Of a stretch of DNA of 46,292 bases, positions 1-8,408 are shown piece by piece. Each line of letters opens with the position of its first letter. The stretch's first letter is position 1. Below the pieces are notes generated by a model, which was not told the DNA's origin, did no database searches, and was given only the letters and a program-made list of their open reading frames with translations. Where the stretch lies: positions 1 to 46,292 of the forward strand of contig CATZPY010000009.1 of NCBI GenBank assembly GCA_958422985.1. Reading direction: 5' to 3'. Source of the stretch: an uncultured Clostridium sp. (lineage in GTDB: Bacteria > Bacillota > Clostridia > TANB77 > CAG-508). Made by a program: the position numbers and the translations under genes.

Positions 1-884
1 TAGGTATTCCATGTTTTAATGCCATAAATGAGATAGATGAAAACACAAATATAATATTCGAACTTAGTTGTCATCAACTAGAATTTATAAAATATTCACC
101 ACATATTGCAATAATTTTAAATTTATTTCCAGAACATTTAGATCATTACAAAAGCTTAAAAAATTATATTAATGCAAAGTTAAATATTAATAAGTTTCAA
201 AAAGATAGTGATATTCTTATTTATGGAGAAACTTGCAAACCATATATAAATAGTAAAATAACAAATAATGTTTGCATTAGTGACTATATAAATAAAAGGT
301 CTATAAAAACTCTTAATAATAAAATCGAAATTTTAGAAGGAGAAACAAATTTAATAGGAGAACACAATTTATTTAATATTGCAGTTGCATATTACATTTG
401 TAGTGAAATATATAAAATATCAAACGAAAATTTTAAAGAAGTTCTTAAAAAATTTACTGGACTAGAACACAGGTTAGAATTTGTAGCAAAAAAAGATGAT
501 GTTTTGTACTATGATGATTCTATATCTACAATAGGAGAAACAACGATAGAAGGAATTAAAGCTTTAAAAAATGTAAATACTCTAATTTTAGGTGGAATGG
601 ATAGGAACATAGACTATTCTAATTTAGAGAAATTTATTTTATTGAAGAAGAATTTGGAAAACATTATTTTAATGCCAGATACGGGAAAAAGAATATACAA
701 AGAACTACAAGTTATGGGAAACGATAAAAAATGTTATTTAGTAGAAAACTTAGAAGAGGCTGTAAAAAAGGCAAGAGAAGTGACAAAGAAAAATACTATT
801 TGTTTACTTTCACCAGCTGCAGCAAGTTATGGATTTTTTAAAAACTTTGAAGAAAGAGGAAATAAGTTTAAGGAATATATATAA
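1..884 (+). CDS. murD: UDP-N-acetylmuramoylalanine--D-glutamate ligase, 3' part
   Basis: The reading frame is open from base 3, so the 5' end lies outside the window; the ATPase P-loop is therefore not visible. The 293 visible residues carry MurD hallmarks: FELSCHQLE, NLFPEHLDHY, GEHNLFNIAVA, then GLEHRLEFV, YYDDSISTIGETT and GGMDRNIDYSNL, ending with LLSPAAASYGFFKNFEERG. These are the middle and C-terminal (amino-acid binding) domains of a Mur ligase. Known family role: ATP-dependent addition of D-glutamate to UDP-MurNAc-L-Ala in the cytoplasm during peptidoglycan precursor synthesis. The usual Asn in the NDS motif is Asp here (DDS). A TTG inside the frame at 504 is not a start, since conserved MurD sequence continues upstream of it. 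Its neighbour downstream is unrelated, and the gap to tetR carries a hairpin that may end the murD transcript. Confidence 0.9.
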   Translation, partial: GIPCFNAINEIDENTNIIFELSCHQLEFIKYSPHIAIILNLFPEHLDHYKSLKNYINAKLNINKFQKDSDILIYGETCKPYINSKITNNVCISDYINKRSIKTLNNKIEILEGETNLIGEHNLFNIAVAYYICSEIYKISNENFKEVLKKFTGLEHRLEFVAKKDDVLYYDDSISTIGETTIEGIKALKNVNTLILGGMDRNIDYSNLEKFILLKKNLENIILMPDTGKRIYKELQVMGNDKKCYLVENLEEAVKKAREVTKKNTICLLSPAAASYGFFKNFEERGNKFKEYI

Positions 885-913
885 TAATTCACACAAAAGT
901 TACAAAAGAAATA

Positions 914-942
914 TTGACGTGTGACACTGTGTCATATAAAAT
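914..942 (+). promoter_or_regulatory. Sigma-A promoter of the tetR-ABC exporter operon
   Basis: TTGACG (914-919) and TAAAAT (937-942) are separated by 17 bp. The promoter overlaps two palindromic operators, so it should be repressible by the TetR protein encoded just downstream. The transcript start would fall near 949, about 98 bases before the tetR ATG. Confidence 0.75.
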
Positions 943-957
943 TATGATACAGTGTCA
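922..957 (+). promoter_or_regulatory. Paired TetR-family operators, also terminator-like hairpin
   Basis: TGACACTGTGTCA (922-934) is a perfect 13-base palindrome lying between the -35 and -10. TGATACAGTGTCA (945-957) is the same palindrome in inverse orientation with one changed position. Their centres are 23 bp apart, about two helical turns, which suits two dimers on one face of the DNA. The two sites are also inverted relative to each other, giving a possible 14-bp stem with an 8-base loop, followed by six T (958-963). Read from murD, this is also a plausible intrinsic terminator. Binding by the adjacent TetR is an inference from position. Confidence 0.7.
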
Positions 958-1046
958 TTTTTTAGTACTAGATAATTATAATGTATGCAAATTTTTAATT
1001 GTTACTAATACAAAAAATTGTATTCATTTTAAGAAAGGAGGAAAAG

Positions 1047-1655
1047 ATGCCAACAAGTACATTTTTAAATTTGCCAGAAGATAAAAAAAATAAAATATTA
1101 AGAGCAGCAAATAAAGAATTTGAAAGAGTTCCAATAGAGCAAGTATCTATTAAAAATATTGTAGAAAATGCAGAAATAGCACGAGGAAGTTTTTACCAAT
1201 ATTTTGAAGATAAAGAAGACTTATTCCAATACATTATGTCTGCTAAAATGGGAAATATGCAGAATAAATTAATAGAAATGATAGAACATGAAAATGGTAA
1301 CATTATAAATATTTTTATTAATATGTATGAATATCTAATTAAAATAGTAAAGATAAAAAAGAATAATAAATTTTTTAAGCAAATATTTGAAAATGTTAAA
1401 ACTAGTGATAATCTAATGTTTATAAAAAAAGAAGAAATTAATAAAAATTTAGAGCAAACTTTATATAACTTATATGATAGAAATAAAGACATCATAAATG
1501 TAAAAAATGAAGAAGAATTTAAATTAGTAATAGAAATGCTATTTGCTATTACTAGAAGAAGAATAGTGGTTTCTTTAAAACATGAAGATTTAGAAAAAGC
1601 AAAAGAAAGTTATTTAAAGGAAATTGAATTTTTAAAAAAAGGAATTATTAAGTAA
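1047..1655 (+). CDS. TetR/AcrR-family transcriptional regulator
   Basis: A 202-residue protein with an N-terminal TetR DNA-binding domain (about residues 10-60), including the recognition-helix signature ARGSFYQYFEDKEDLF. The rest is helical and divergent, as expected for the ligand-binding half. The start is the ATG after AAGGAGG (about 1035-1041); a TTG start 48 bases upstream would place that ribosome binding site inside the gene. It is followed at 18 bases by two ABC exporter genes and preceded by paired palindromes overlapping the promoter. The inferred role is an autorepressor that releases the operon when a toxic compound, probably an exporter substrate, binds. The inducer cannot be read from sequence. 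Confidence 0.9.
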   Translation: MPTSTFLNLPEDKKNKILRAANKEFERVPIEQVSIKNIVENAEIARGSFYQYFEDKEDLFQYIMSAKMGNMQNKLIEMIEHENGNIINIFINMYEYLIKIVKIKKNNKFFKQIFENVKTSDNLMFIKKEEINKNLEQTLYNLYDRNKDIINVKNEEEFKLVIEMLFAITRRRIVVSLKHEDLEKAKESYLKEIEFLKKGIIK

Positions 1656-1673
1656 AAAGGAGAGAAAAAAGCA

Positions 1674-4139
1674 ATGTTAAAAGTATTAAAAAACTTAAAA
1701 GAATCTACTATGTCTGTACTAATTATTGTTATATTACTTTGCGTTCAAGCTGCAACAGACTTAGCACTACCAACATATACTTCTAAAATTGTAAATATTG
1801 GTATTCAGCAAGGTGGAATAGAAAATGCTTCACCAGATTATATTGCTAAAAACCAGTTAGATAATCTGTTAAAATTTACAAATGAAGATGAAAAAATATT
1901 AAATAATTATGAATTAATTACAACATCTAGTAAAGATTACAAAAAAGACTTAAAAAATTATCCAGAAATAGAAAATCAGGAAGTATATAAAATAAAAGAC
2001 CTTTCTAAAGAGGAAAGAGAAAGCTTAAATCAAATTATGGCTAAGCCATTACTTGCATTTTCTGTTTTTTCAGCTCCACAAGAAATAGCTAAACAAGATA
2101 TGAACCTAATTTTAGATTTCTCTAATAATAAAGAGGAAGTATTAAATTCATATACATTATCTGAAGATGGAAACACATATAAATTAAATGATATAAGTAA
2201 TGCAACAAAAGGAAAATTAAATATTAATTTAACAAATGGATTACTTATAAAACAAATGGTAGGAAATGAAGAAATAGCAAATCAAATAAAAAATTCTATG
2301 ATTGCTAATATGCCAGAAAAGCAAAAATTAGCAATGGAAAATATGCCTTTGGCACAAATAATTACTATGATGCCTAAAGAAGAGAAAATATCATTTATAG
2401 GTAAAATTGAGACAGAATTACCAAGTAAAATAGACGAAATGATTACAGAACTACCAGAATCTATGCTAGAACAAGCAGCTATACAAGAAGTAAAAACACA
2501 ATATCAATTTTTAGGTGCAAATACAGATGATATACAAAATACATATATTTTAATAGCTGGATTACAAATGTTAGGTATTGCAGCAATTACAATGGCTTCA
2601 GCAGTAACTATAATGTTACTATCTGCTAGAGTTGCAGCTAAATTAAGTAAAACTTTAAGAGAGAAAGTATTTAAAAAAGTATTAAGTTTTTCTACAGAAG
2701 AATTTAATGGCTTTTCTACAGCGTCTTTAATAACACGTAGTACAAACGATATACAACAAATACAAATGTTACTTACAATTTTATTTAGAGTAATTGTATA
2801 TGCGCCAATAATAGCAATAGGTGGATTTATAAGAGTTCTATTTAATAGTGATGTTTCTATGGCATGGATAATTGGTTTAGCTGTTGTATGTATTATAATA
2901 ATCGTATTAACCTTAATGATTGTAGCTTTACCAAAATTCAAAATATTGCAAAAACTAGTAGATAAATTAAATTTAGTATCACGTGAAATATTAACAGGAA
3001 GTCAAGTAATACGTGCATTTAATACAGAAGAAAAAGAAGAAAAAAGATTTGAAAAAGCAAATAAAGATTTAATGAAAGCACAAGTTTTTGTTAATAGAGC
3101 GATGACTATTATGATGCCAGCATTGATGCTTGTTATGAACTGTATTGCAATACTTATAGTTTGGGTTGGTGGCCATAATGTAAATGATGGTTTAATGCAA
3201 GTTGGAGATGTAATGGCATTTATACAATATACAATGCAAATAGTAATGGCTTTCTTAATGATATCTATGATATCTATAATGCTACCAAGAGCTATAGTTT
3301 CTGCAGGGCGTATTAATGAAGTATTAGAAAGAGAACCAAAAATAAAGGATAAAGAAAAAACAAAAGAATTTAAAGAAGACAAAAAAGGATATGTAGAATT
3401 TAAAGATGTTTCATTCCGTTATCCTGATGCAGACACAGAGGTTATTTCTGATATAACATTTACAGCAAAGCCAGGGGAAACTACTGCTTTAATAGGAAGC
3501 ACAGGTAGTGGAAAGTCTACAATAGTAAACTTAATTCCTAGGTTTTATGATGTAACAGGTGGAGAACTATTTGTAGATGGAATAAATATTAAAGATGCAA
3601 ACCAAAAAGAATTAAGAAAAAGAATAGGATTTGTACCACAAAAAGGAGTTTTATTCTCTGGAACAATAGAATCAAACATAAAATATGGAAAAGAGGATAT
3701 ATCAGATGAGGAAATGATAGAATCTGCTCAAATTGCACAAGCAGAAGAATTTATAAACAATAAACAAGATAAATACCAAGAACCTATTGCACAAGGTGGA
3801 GGAAACGTTTCTGGAGGACAAAAGCAACGTTTATCTATAGCAAGGGCTATTGCCATAGACCCAGAAATATTCGTATTTGACGATAGTTTTTCAGCATTAG
3901 ACTTAAAAACAGACAAAATTTTAAGAGAAGAATTAGCAAAACGTACAAAGGATAAAACTGTAATTATAGTTGCACAAAGAATTAGTACAATTATGAACGC
4001 AGACCAAATTATAGTATTAGATGAAGGTGAAATTGTAGGGAAAGGAACACATGAAGAACTAATAAAAACATGTGAAACTTATAAACAAATTGCTTTATCG
4101 CAACTTTCAAAGGAGGAATTAGAAGATGGTATCAAATAA
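1674..4139 (+). CDS. ABC exporter half-transporter with large outer domain
   Basis: An 821-residue fused permease/ATPase, much longer than the usual 570-680 because about 240 residues (roughly 45-288) sit between membrane helix 1 (about 13-35) and helix 2 (from about 291). This part should lie outside the cell. The ATPase domain has Walker A GSTGSGKST (608-616), signature VSGGQ (712-716) and Walker B FVFDD, where Asp737 stands in place of the catalytic Glu. That makes its own ATP site degenerate and implies a heterodimer with the next gene, as in BmrC/BmrD or TM287/288. Start ATG follows AAAGGAGAG. It overlaps the next gene by 14 bases, so translation is probably coupled. Probable function: export of drugs or lipophilic toxins. 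Confidence 0.88.
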   Translation: MLKVLKNLKESTMSVLIIVILLCVQAATDLALPTYTSKIVNIGIQQGGIENASPDYIAKNQLDNLLKFTNEDEKILNNYELITTSSKDYKKDLKNYPEIENQEVYKIKDLSKEERESLNQIMAKPLLAFSVFSAPQEIAKQDMNLILDFSNNKEEVLNSYTLSEDGNTYKLNDISNATKGKLNINLTNGLLIKQMVGNEEIANQIKNSMIANMPEKQKLAMENMPLAQIITMMPKEEKISFIGKIETELPSKIDEMITELPESMLEQAAIQEVKTQYQFLGANTDDIQNTYILIAGLQMLGIAAITMASAVTIMLLSARVAAKLSKTLREKVFKKVLSFSTEEFNGFSTASLITRSTNDIQQIQMLLTILFRVIVYAPIIAIGGFIRVLFNSDVSMAWIIGLAVVCIIIIVLTLMIVALPKFKILQKLVDKLNLVSREILTGSQVIRAFNTEEKEEKRFEKANKDLMKAQVFVNRAMTIMMPALMLVMNCIAILIVWVGGHNVNDGLMQVGDVMAFIQYTMQIVMAFLMISMISIMLPRAIVSAGRINEVLEREPKIKDKEKTKEFKEDKKGYVEFKDVSFRYPDADTEVISDITFTAKPGETTALIGSTGSGKSTIVNLIPRFYDVTGGELFVDGINIKDANQKELRKRIGFVPQKGVLFSGTIESNIKYGKEDISDEEMIESAQIAQAEEFINNKQDKYQEPIAQGGGNVSGGQKQRLSIARAIAIDPEIFVFDDSFSALDLKTDKILREELAKRTKDKTVIIVAQRISTIMNADQIIVLDEGEIVGKGTHEELIKTCETYKQIALSQLSKEELEDGIK

Positions 4140-5976
4140 AAATGTTAGACCTCCAATGGGAAGAGGTAGTAAAGGAAGAGTAGGAGAAAAGCCAAAAAAC
4201 TTTAAGGAAACTACTAAAAAACTTTTAAAAAATTATTTAGCAAAATATAAAATACCAATTATAATGGTTATACTATTTGCAATAGGAAGTACTATATTTG
4301 CTATTGTAGGACCAAAAATCTTAGGTAATGCCACAACAGAGATATTTAACGGTATTGTAGATAAAATAGGTGGAGGACCTGGAATAGATTTTGGAAAAAT
4401 AGGAAAGATACTTCTTACATTATTAGGACTATATGTGTTAAGCGCAGTATTTTCTTTGGTACAAGGATTTACAATGACTACAATTACACAAAAAATTACA
4501 TATAAAATGCGTAATGATTTAGTAGCGAAAATTAATAAATTACCAATGAAGTACTTTGATAAAAAAACACATGGAGAAACATTATCTATAATAACAAACG
4601 ATATAGATACTTTATCACAAAATTTAAACCAAAGCATTACACAAATTATAACATCTATTTGTACAATTATTGGAATTTTAATAATGATGTTTTCTATAAG
4701 CTGGAGTATGACAGTAGTTTCTTTAATAATATTACCAGTAACAGCATTTTTAAGCCTTGTAATAGTAAAACACTCACAAAAATACTTTAAGGCACAACAA
4801 GACTATTTAGGTCATGTAAATGGCCAAGTAGAAGAAATTTATGGTGGCCATACAGTAGTAAAAGCTTTTAATGGAGAAGAAAAAGCTACAGAAGAATTTA
4901 TAAAAGCAAATAATGTATTATATAGATCAGCATGGAGATCACAATTTCTATCTGGTTTAATATATCCAGTAACAAACTTTATAGGGAATGTGGGTTATGT
5001 AGCAGTTGCTATTTTAGGTGGATATTTAACAATTCAAGGAAAAATTGCAGTTGGTGATATACAAAGTTTTATACAATATAACAAACAATTTGTTCAACCA
5101 ATTACACAAATTGCTCAAATTTCTGGAACATTGCAAGCTATGATTGCTGCAGCAGAAAGAGTATTCGAATTTTTAGAAGAACCAGAAGAAATAGAAACAG
5201 CTAAGGGTAATATAAATGTAGATAACGTAAAAGGAAATGTTGTTTTTGAGCATGTAAACTTTGGATATGACCCAGAAAAAACAATTATTAATGATTTTTG
5301 CGCTAATATAAAAGATGGACAAAAAATTGCTATAGTAGGACCTACAGGAGCTGGAAAGACTACAATGGTTAAATTATTAATGAGATTTTACGATACAAAT
5401 AGTGGTTCTATTCTTATAGATGGTCATAATATAAAAGACTTCGAAAGAGGAAACTTGAGAAAGCTATTTGGTATGGTATTACAAGACACATGGTTGTTTA
5501 GTGGTAGTGTAGAAGACAATATAAAATATGGAAATGAAAATGCAACAGACAGCGAAGTAATAGAAGCAGCTAAAGCAGCACATGTACATCATTTTATAAA
5601 AACATTACCAAATGGATATAAGTCAGATCTAAATGAAGAAACAAGCAATGTATCTGCAGGGCAAAAACAATTATTAACTATAGCTAGAGTTATTTTAGCA
5701 GATCCAAAAATATTAATTTTAGACGAAGCAACAAGTTCTATAGATACAAGAACAGAACAACAAATTCAATTTGCAATGGATAACCTAATGAAAGGTAGAA
5801 CAAGTTTCATTATTGCACATAGGTTATCTACGATAAAAAATGCAGATTTAATATTAGTAATGAACCATGGTGATATTGTAGAGCAAGGAACACATGAAGA
5901 ATTACTAGAAAAAAATGGATTCTATGCAGGATTATACAATTCTCAATTTGAAGAATGTAATGATGAAATAGAATAA
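4126..5976 (+). CDS. ABC exporter half-transporter, catalytic partner
   Basis: A 616-residue permease/ATPase. It starts with a basic, Gly/Pro-rich cytoplasmic tail (PPMGRGSKGRVGEKP), as is common in the second subunit of clostridial heterodimeric exporters, then six membrane helices and an ATPase domain. Walker A is GPTGAGKTT (405-413), the signature is VSAGQ (509-513) and Walker B ILILDE has the catalytic Glu534. The first subunit has the reverse pattern (canonical VSGGQ, Asp instead of Glu). The competent ATP site is therefore expected between Walker A/B of this protein and the signature of its partner. AAAGGAGG lies inside the end of the preceding gene, fixing the ATG. Last gene of the TetR-controlled operon; a terminator follows. 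Confidence 0.88.
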   Translation: MVSNKNVRPPMGRGSKGRVGEKPKNFKETTKKLLKNYLAKYKIPIIMVILFAIGSTIFAIVGPKILGNATTEIFNGIVDKIGGGPGIDFGKIGKILLTLLGLYVLSAVFSLVQGFTMTTITQKITYKMRNDLVAKINKLPMKYFDKKTHGETLSIITNDIDTLSQNLNQSITQIITSICTIIGILIMMFSISWSMTVVSLIILPVTAFLSLVIVKHSQKYFKAQQDYLGHVNGQVEEIYGGHTVVKAFNGEEKATEEFIKANNVLYRSAWRSQFLSGLIYPVTNFIGNVGYVAVAILGGYLTIQGKIAVGDIQSFIQYNKQFVQPITQIAQISGTLQAMIAAAERVFEFLEEPEEIETAKGNINVDNVKGNVVFEHVNFGYDPEKTIINDFCANIKDGQKIAIVGPTGAGKTTMVKLLMRFYDTNSGSILIDGHNIKDFERGNLRKLFGMVLQDTWLFSGSVEDNIKYGNENATDSEVIEAAKAAHVHHFIKTLPNGYKSDLNEETSNVSAGQKQLLTIARVILADPKILILDEATSSIDTRTEQQIQFAMDNLMKGRTSFIIAHRLSTIKNADLILVMNHGDIVEQGTHEELLEKNGFYAGLYNSQFEECNDEIE

Positions 5977-5990
5977 TAAATAAAATAAAG

Positions 5991-6050
5991 AGAGAATAGA
6001 AATAAAGTTTTATGACAGTTGCGTTTAATTAATTTACTATTCTCTTTTTT
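5991..6050 (+). terminator. Intrinsic terminator after the ABC exporter operon
   Basis: AGAGAATAG (5991-5999) pairs with CTATTCTCT (6037-6045), followed by a T-run to 6050. The 37-base loop is long for a terminator, but position and T-run fit. Confidence 0.6.
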
Positions 6051-6051
6051 G

Positions 6052-6080
6052 TTGTGCAAATAAATTTATCGTAGTATAAT
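6052..6080 (+). promoter_or_regulatory. Sigma-A promoter of the two-component operon
   Basis: TTGTGC (6052-6057), 17-bp spacer, TATAAT (6075-6080). It begins directly after the preceding terminator and lies 32 bases before the response regulator ATG. Confidence 0.7.
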
Positions 6081-6112
6081 TACTAAAATAAAAATGGAAA
6101 AGGAAGTATAAT

Positions 6113-6784
6113 ATGTCTAAAATATTAATTGTAGAAGATGATAAAAAATTAAGAGAAGAGCTAAAAATATTTTTAGAAAAGCATGGATATAATGTAGAAA
6201 TGTTAGAAAAATTTGACAACACAATTGAAGATGTTTTAAATGCTAAACCAGATTTAATACTACTAGATATAAACTTACCATATGTAGACGGAGAATATAT
6301 TTGTAAAGAAATACGTAAAATTTCTAATGTACCTATAATTATGGTAACAAGTAGAGATAATGAATTAGATGAACTTTTAAGCATTAATAATGGTGCAGAC
6401 CAATATGTTACAAAGCCATATAATATACAAATTCTGCTTGCGAAAATAGAAAGATTATTAAAAAGAAGTTATAGTAGCAATATAAGCCAAGATAAAATAA
6501 ATTGTGGTAATTTTATTTTAAATACTTCTAAGAGCATTATAGAAAAAGAAAATATTTCTCTAGAACTTACAAAAAATGAATTAAAAATATTATACTTTTT
6601 AGTTTTAAACAAAGAAAAAATCGTATCTAGAAATGAGATAATGGACTATTTATGGGATAGCGAAAGTTTTGTAGATGATAATACTCTTACAGTTAATATT
6701 AAACGTTTAAGAACTAAACTAGAAGAAATAGGATTGAAAGATATAATAGAAACTAAAAGAGGATTGGGGTATATTTTAAAATGA
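6113..6784 (+). CDS. OmpR/PhoB-type response regulator (BceR-like)
   Basis: A 223-residue two-domain regulator. The receiver domain shows the acidic pair Asp9/Asp10, phospho-acceptor Asp52 in LLDINLPYVDG, Thr/Ser at 79-80 and Lys101 in VTKPYN. The C-terminal winged helix (about 125-223) ends NIKRLRTKLEEIG...RGLGY. ATG follows AAAAGGAAG. It overlaps the kinase gene by 4 bases (ATGA). Because the kinase has the intramembrane-sensing form and a BceAB-like transporter follows, I infer a BceR-type role: activating the transporter promoter at 8315-8378 in response to cell-wall-active peptides. Confidence 0.9.
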   Translation: MSKILIVEDDKKLREELKIFLEKHGYNVEMLEKFDNTIEDVLNAKPDLILLDINLPYVDGEYICKEIRKISNVPIIMVTSRDNELDELLSINNGADQYVTKPYNIQILLAKIERLLKRSYSSNISQDKINCGNFILNTSKSIIEKENISLELTKNELKILYFLVLNKEKIVSRNEIMDYLWDSESFVDDNTLTVNIKRLRTKLEEIGLKDIIETKRGLGYILK

Positions 6785-7797
6785 AAAAGTTCTTAAAAGA
6801 TAAGATAATTTATATTATTCTATTAATATTTACAATAATTAGTATAGAGATTTTTTTAATTCCATATAATGTACAATTATATATAAAAATATATGTGCCA
6901 GTAGTTATTTGTTTATCTTTTATTGTTGCATTTATTACAGAATACTATTCTAAAGAAAAATATTATAAAACTATAAAAAGCAGAATGGAAGATTTGCAAG
7001 AGAAATATTTAATAACAGAGCTTTTGCCAAAATCTAATTATATAGAAACAGAAATGATGGAAGATATTATAAAAGATATGGGAAAGTCTATGTTAGAAAA
7101 TGTAAATATGTATAAATATTTACAAGAAGATTATAAAGATTTTATAGAATTATGGATTCACGAAATAAAGATTCCAATAGCTACTAGTAAAATGATTATA
7201 GAAAATAATAAAAATAAAATTACAGAAAGTATAAATGAAGAATTAGATACAATAGAAAACTATACAGAACAAGCACTATTTTATGCAAGAAGTAATACTG
7301 CTAACAAAGATTATATTGTAAGAAAGATAAAGTTAAAAGATATAGTAAATGCTAGTATATTAAAAAATAAAACTCAATTAATACAAAATAAGATATCTAT
7401 TACTACAGAAGATTTAGAAAATATAGTATATACAGATAGTAAATGGTGCATATTTATAATAAGCCAAATAATACAAAATTCTATAAAATATTCTAAAAGC
7501 GAAAATAAACAAATAGAGATATATTCAAAAAAGCAAAAAGAAAATATAGTATTATATATAAAAGATAATGGTATTGGAATAGATAAAAAAGAATTAACAA
7601 GAGTATTCGAAAAAGGTTTTACAGGTGAAAATGGAAGAATTACAGGAAAAAAGTCTACAGGTATAGGTTTATATTTGTGCAAAAAATTATGCAAAAAATT
7701 ATGTATTGGAATAGAGATAAAATCGGAGAAAAAATTAGGAACGGAGGTACAACTATTATTTCCAAAAGGAAGCTTTTTTAATACAAAAAATAGTTGA
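6781..7797 (+). CDS. Intramembrane-sensing histidine kinase (BceS-like)
   Basis: A 338-residue kinase with two membrane helices (about 9-28 and 35-57) joined by only a few outer residues, so it has no extracellular sensor. This is the layout of BceS kinases, which sense through their partner ABC transporter. The phospho-acceptor is His127 (ELWIHEIKIPI). The ATPase part has N-box Asn232 (IIQNSIKYSK), G1 box DNGIGID (261-267) and G2 STGIGLYLCKK (291-301). The KKLCKKLC duplication just after the G2 box is a small oddity. Its stop codon lies inside the -35 box of the next promoter. Confidence 0.9.
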   Translation: MKKFLKDKIIYIILLIFTIISIEIFLIPYNVQLYIKIYVPVVICLSFIVAFITEYYSKEKYYKTIKSRMEDLQEKYLITELLPKSNYIETEMMEDIIKDMGKSMLENVNMYKYLQEDYKDFIELWIHEIKIPIATSKMIIENNKNKITESINEELDTIENYTEQALFYARSNTANKDYIVRKIKLKDIVNASILKNKTQLIQNKISITTEDLENIVYTDSKWCIFIISQIIQNSIKYSKSENKQIEIYSKKQKENIVLYIKDNGIGIDKKELTRVFEKGFTGENGRITGKKSTGIGLYLCKKLCKKLCIGIEIKSEKKLGTEVQLLFPKGSFFNTKNS

Positions 7798-7821
7798 CAT
7801 AAATTTGAAATGTTATATAAT
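7794..7821 (+). promoter_or_regulatory. Near-perfect sigma-A promoter for the small gene
   Basis: TTGACA (7794-7799), 16-bp spacer, TATAAT (7816-7821): both hexamers are consensus. The -35 overlaps the kinase stop codon. It gives the following 125-residue gene its own strong, apparently constitutive transcription. Confidence 0.85.
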
Positions 7822-7866
7822 TAAGAACGAAACAAGTTGTTCCAGCTGAAAAAGAAAGGAGAAAAT

Positions 7867-8244
7867 ATGATTATAAACTTTCAAAAAGCAAAAGAACGGA
7901 TATTATTAACAAGATCCAATTATATTGGTAGTATTGGTATATATATGAAATTTGCAGAAAAAATAGAAGATATATCATTTAACTATTATTTATATGATGG
8001 TATTCAAGAAGATGAAATAGAAGAACTAGTATGTACTATGCTTAATTCTATTGTTAAAGAACATATTGGCGATTCAGACAAACTGAATATAAACAGAAAT
8101 ATCTTAAGAATATGCAATAGAGAATATGTTTTTTATATATTTCTCATAGATAATGAATCTTTTTTCTTCGAATGGTCACCAGATGCAGATGACGAAGATA
8201 TGATAATACTATTACATTATGCATATCAAAATTTATTACAATAA
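7867..8244 (+). CDS. Small acidic protein of unknown function inside the Bce-like module
   Basis: A 125-residue soluble protein with no signal peptide or membrane helix; I do not recognise its family. It has an acidic middle (DGIQEDEIEELV) and an acidic stretch near the end (SPDADDEDM), and is rich in Ile, Tyr and Phe. The start is the ATG after AAAGGAGAA (about 7854-7862); an in-frame TTG 30 bases upstream precedes that ribosome binding site and is unlikely. It sits between the kinase and the transporter genes, with a consensus promoter before it and a hairpin after it, so it is a separate transcript. Whether it takes part in antibiotic sensing is unknown. Confidence 0.75.
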   Translation: MIINFQKAKERILLTRSNYIGSIGIYMKFAEKIEDISFNYYLYDGIQEDEIEELVCTMLNSIVKEHIGDSDKLNINRNILRICNREYVFYIFLIDNESFFFEWSPDADDEDMIILLHYAYQNLLQ

Positions 8245-8270
8245 AAATATATATGCCAATATTAATGCAA

Positions 8271-8302
8271 AGCCAGTGCAAAGTATGCACTGGCTAAAAT
8301 TT
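8271..8302 (+). terminator. Hairpin terminator after the small gene
   Basis: AGCCAGTGCA (8271-8280) pairs perfectly with TGCACTGGCT (8286-8295) over a 5-base loop. The following sequence AAAATTTT is only a weak T-run, so termination may be partial. Confidence 0.65.
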
Positions 8303-8314
8303 TAATACATTAAA

Positions 8315-8378
8315 CTTACAAAACTGTAAGATTAATGTAAGATAAATAAATTGTACAAAATAAAAAACAAGATATAAT
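8315..8378 (+). promoter_or_regulatory. BceR-type operator and promoter of the transporter genes
   Basis: CTTACA-AAAC-TGTAAG (8315-8330) is a perfect inverted repeat matching the TNACA-N4-TGTAA pattern I recall for BceR-like regulators. A further half site GTAAG follows at 8337-8341. The promoter is TTGTAC (8351-8356), 16-bp spacer, TATAAT (8373-8378). The operator ends 20 bp before a poor -35, the usual place for an activator of the OmpR family. The predicted binder is the response regulator at 6113. Confidence 0.75.
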
Positions 8379-8408
8379 ATAATTAATAAATTTGAAAGGA
8401 GATAAAAA

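Noticed and set aside
504..884. Separate 126-residue gene starting at TTG
   Set aside because: MurD sequence continues in the same frame to the left edge of the window, so this is an internal codon.
999..1046. Upstream TTG start for the TetR gene
   Set aside because: The AAGGAGG ribosome binding site lies inside this stretch and points to the ATG at 1047, where TetR similarity begins.
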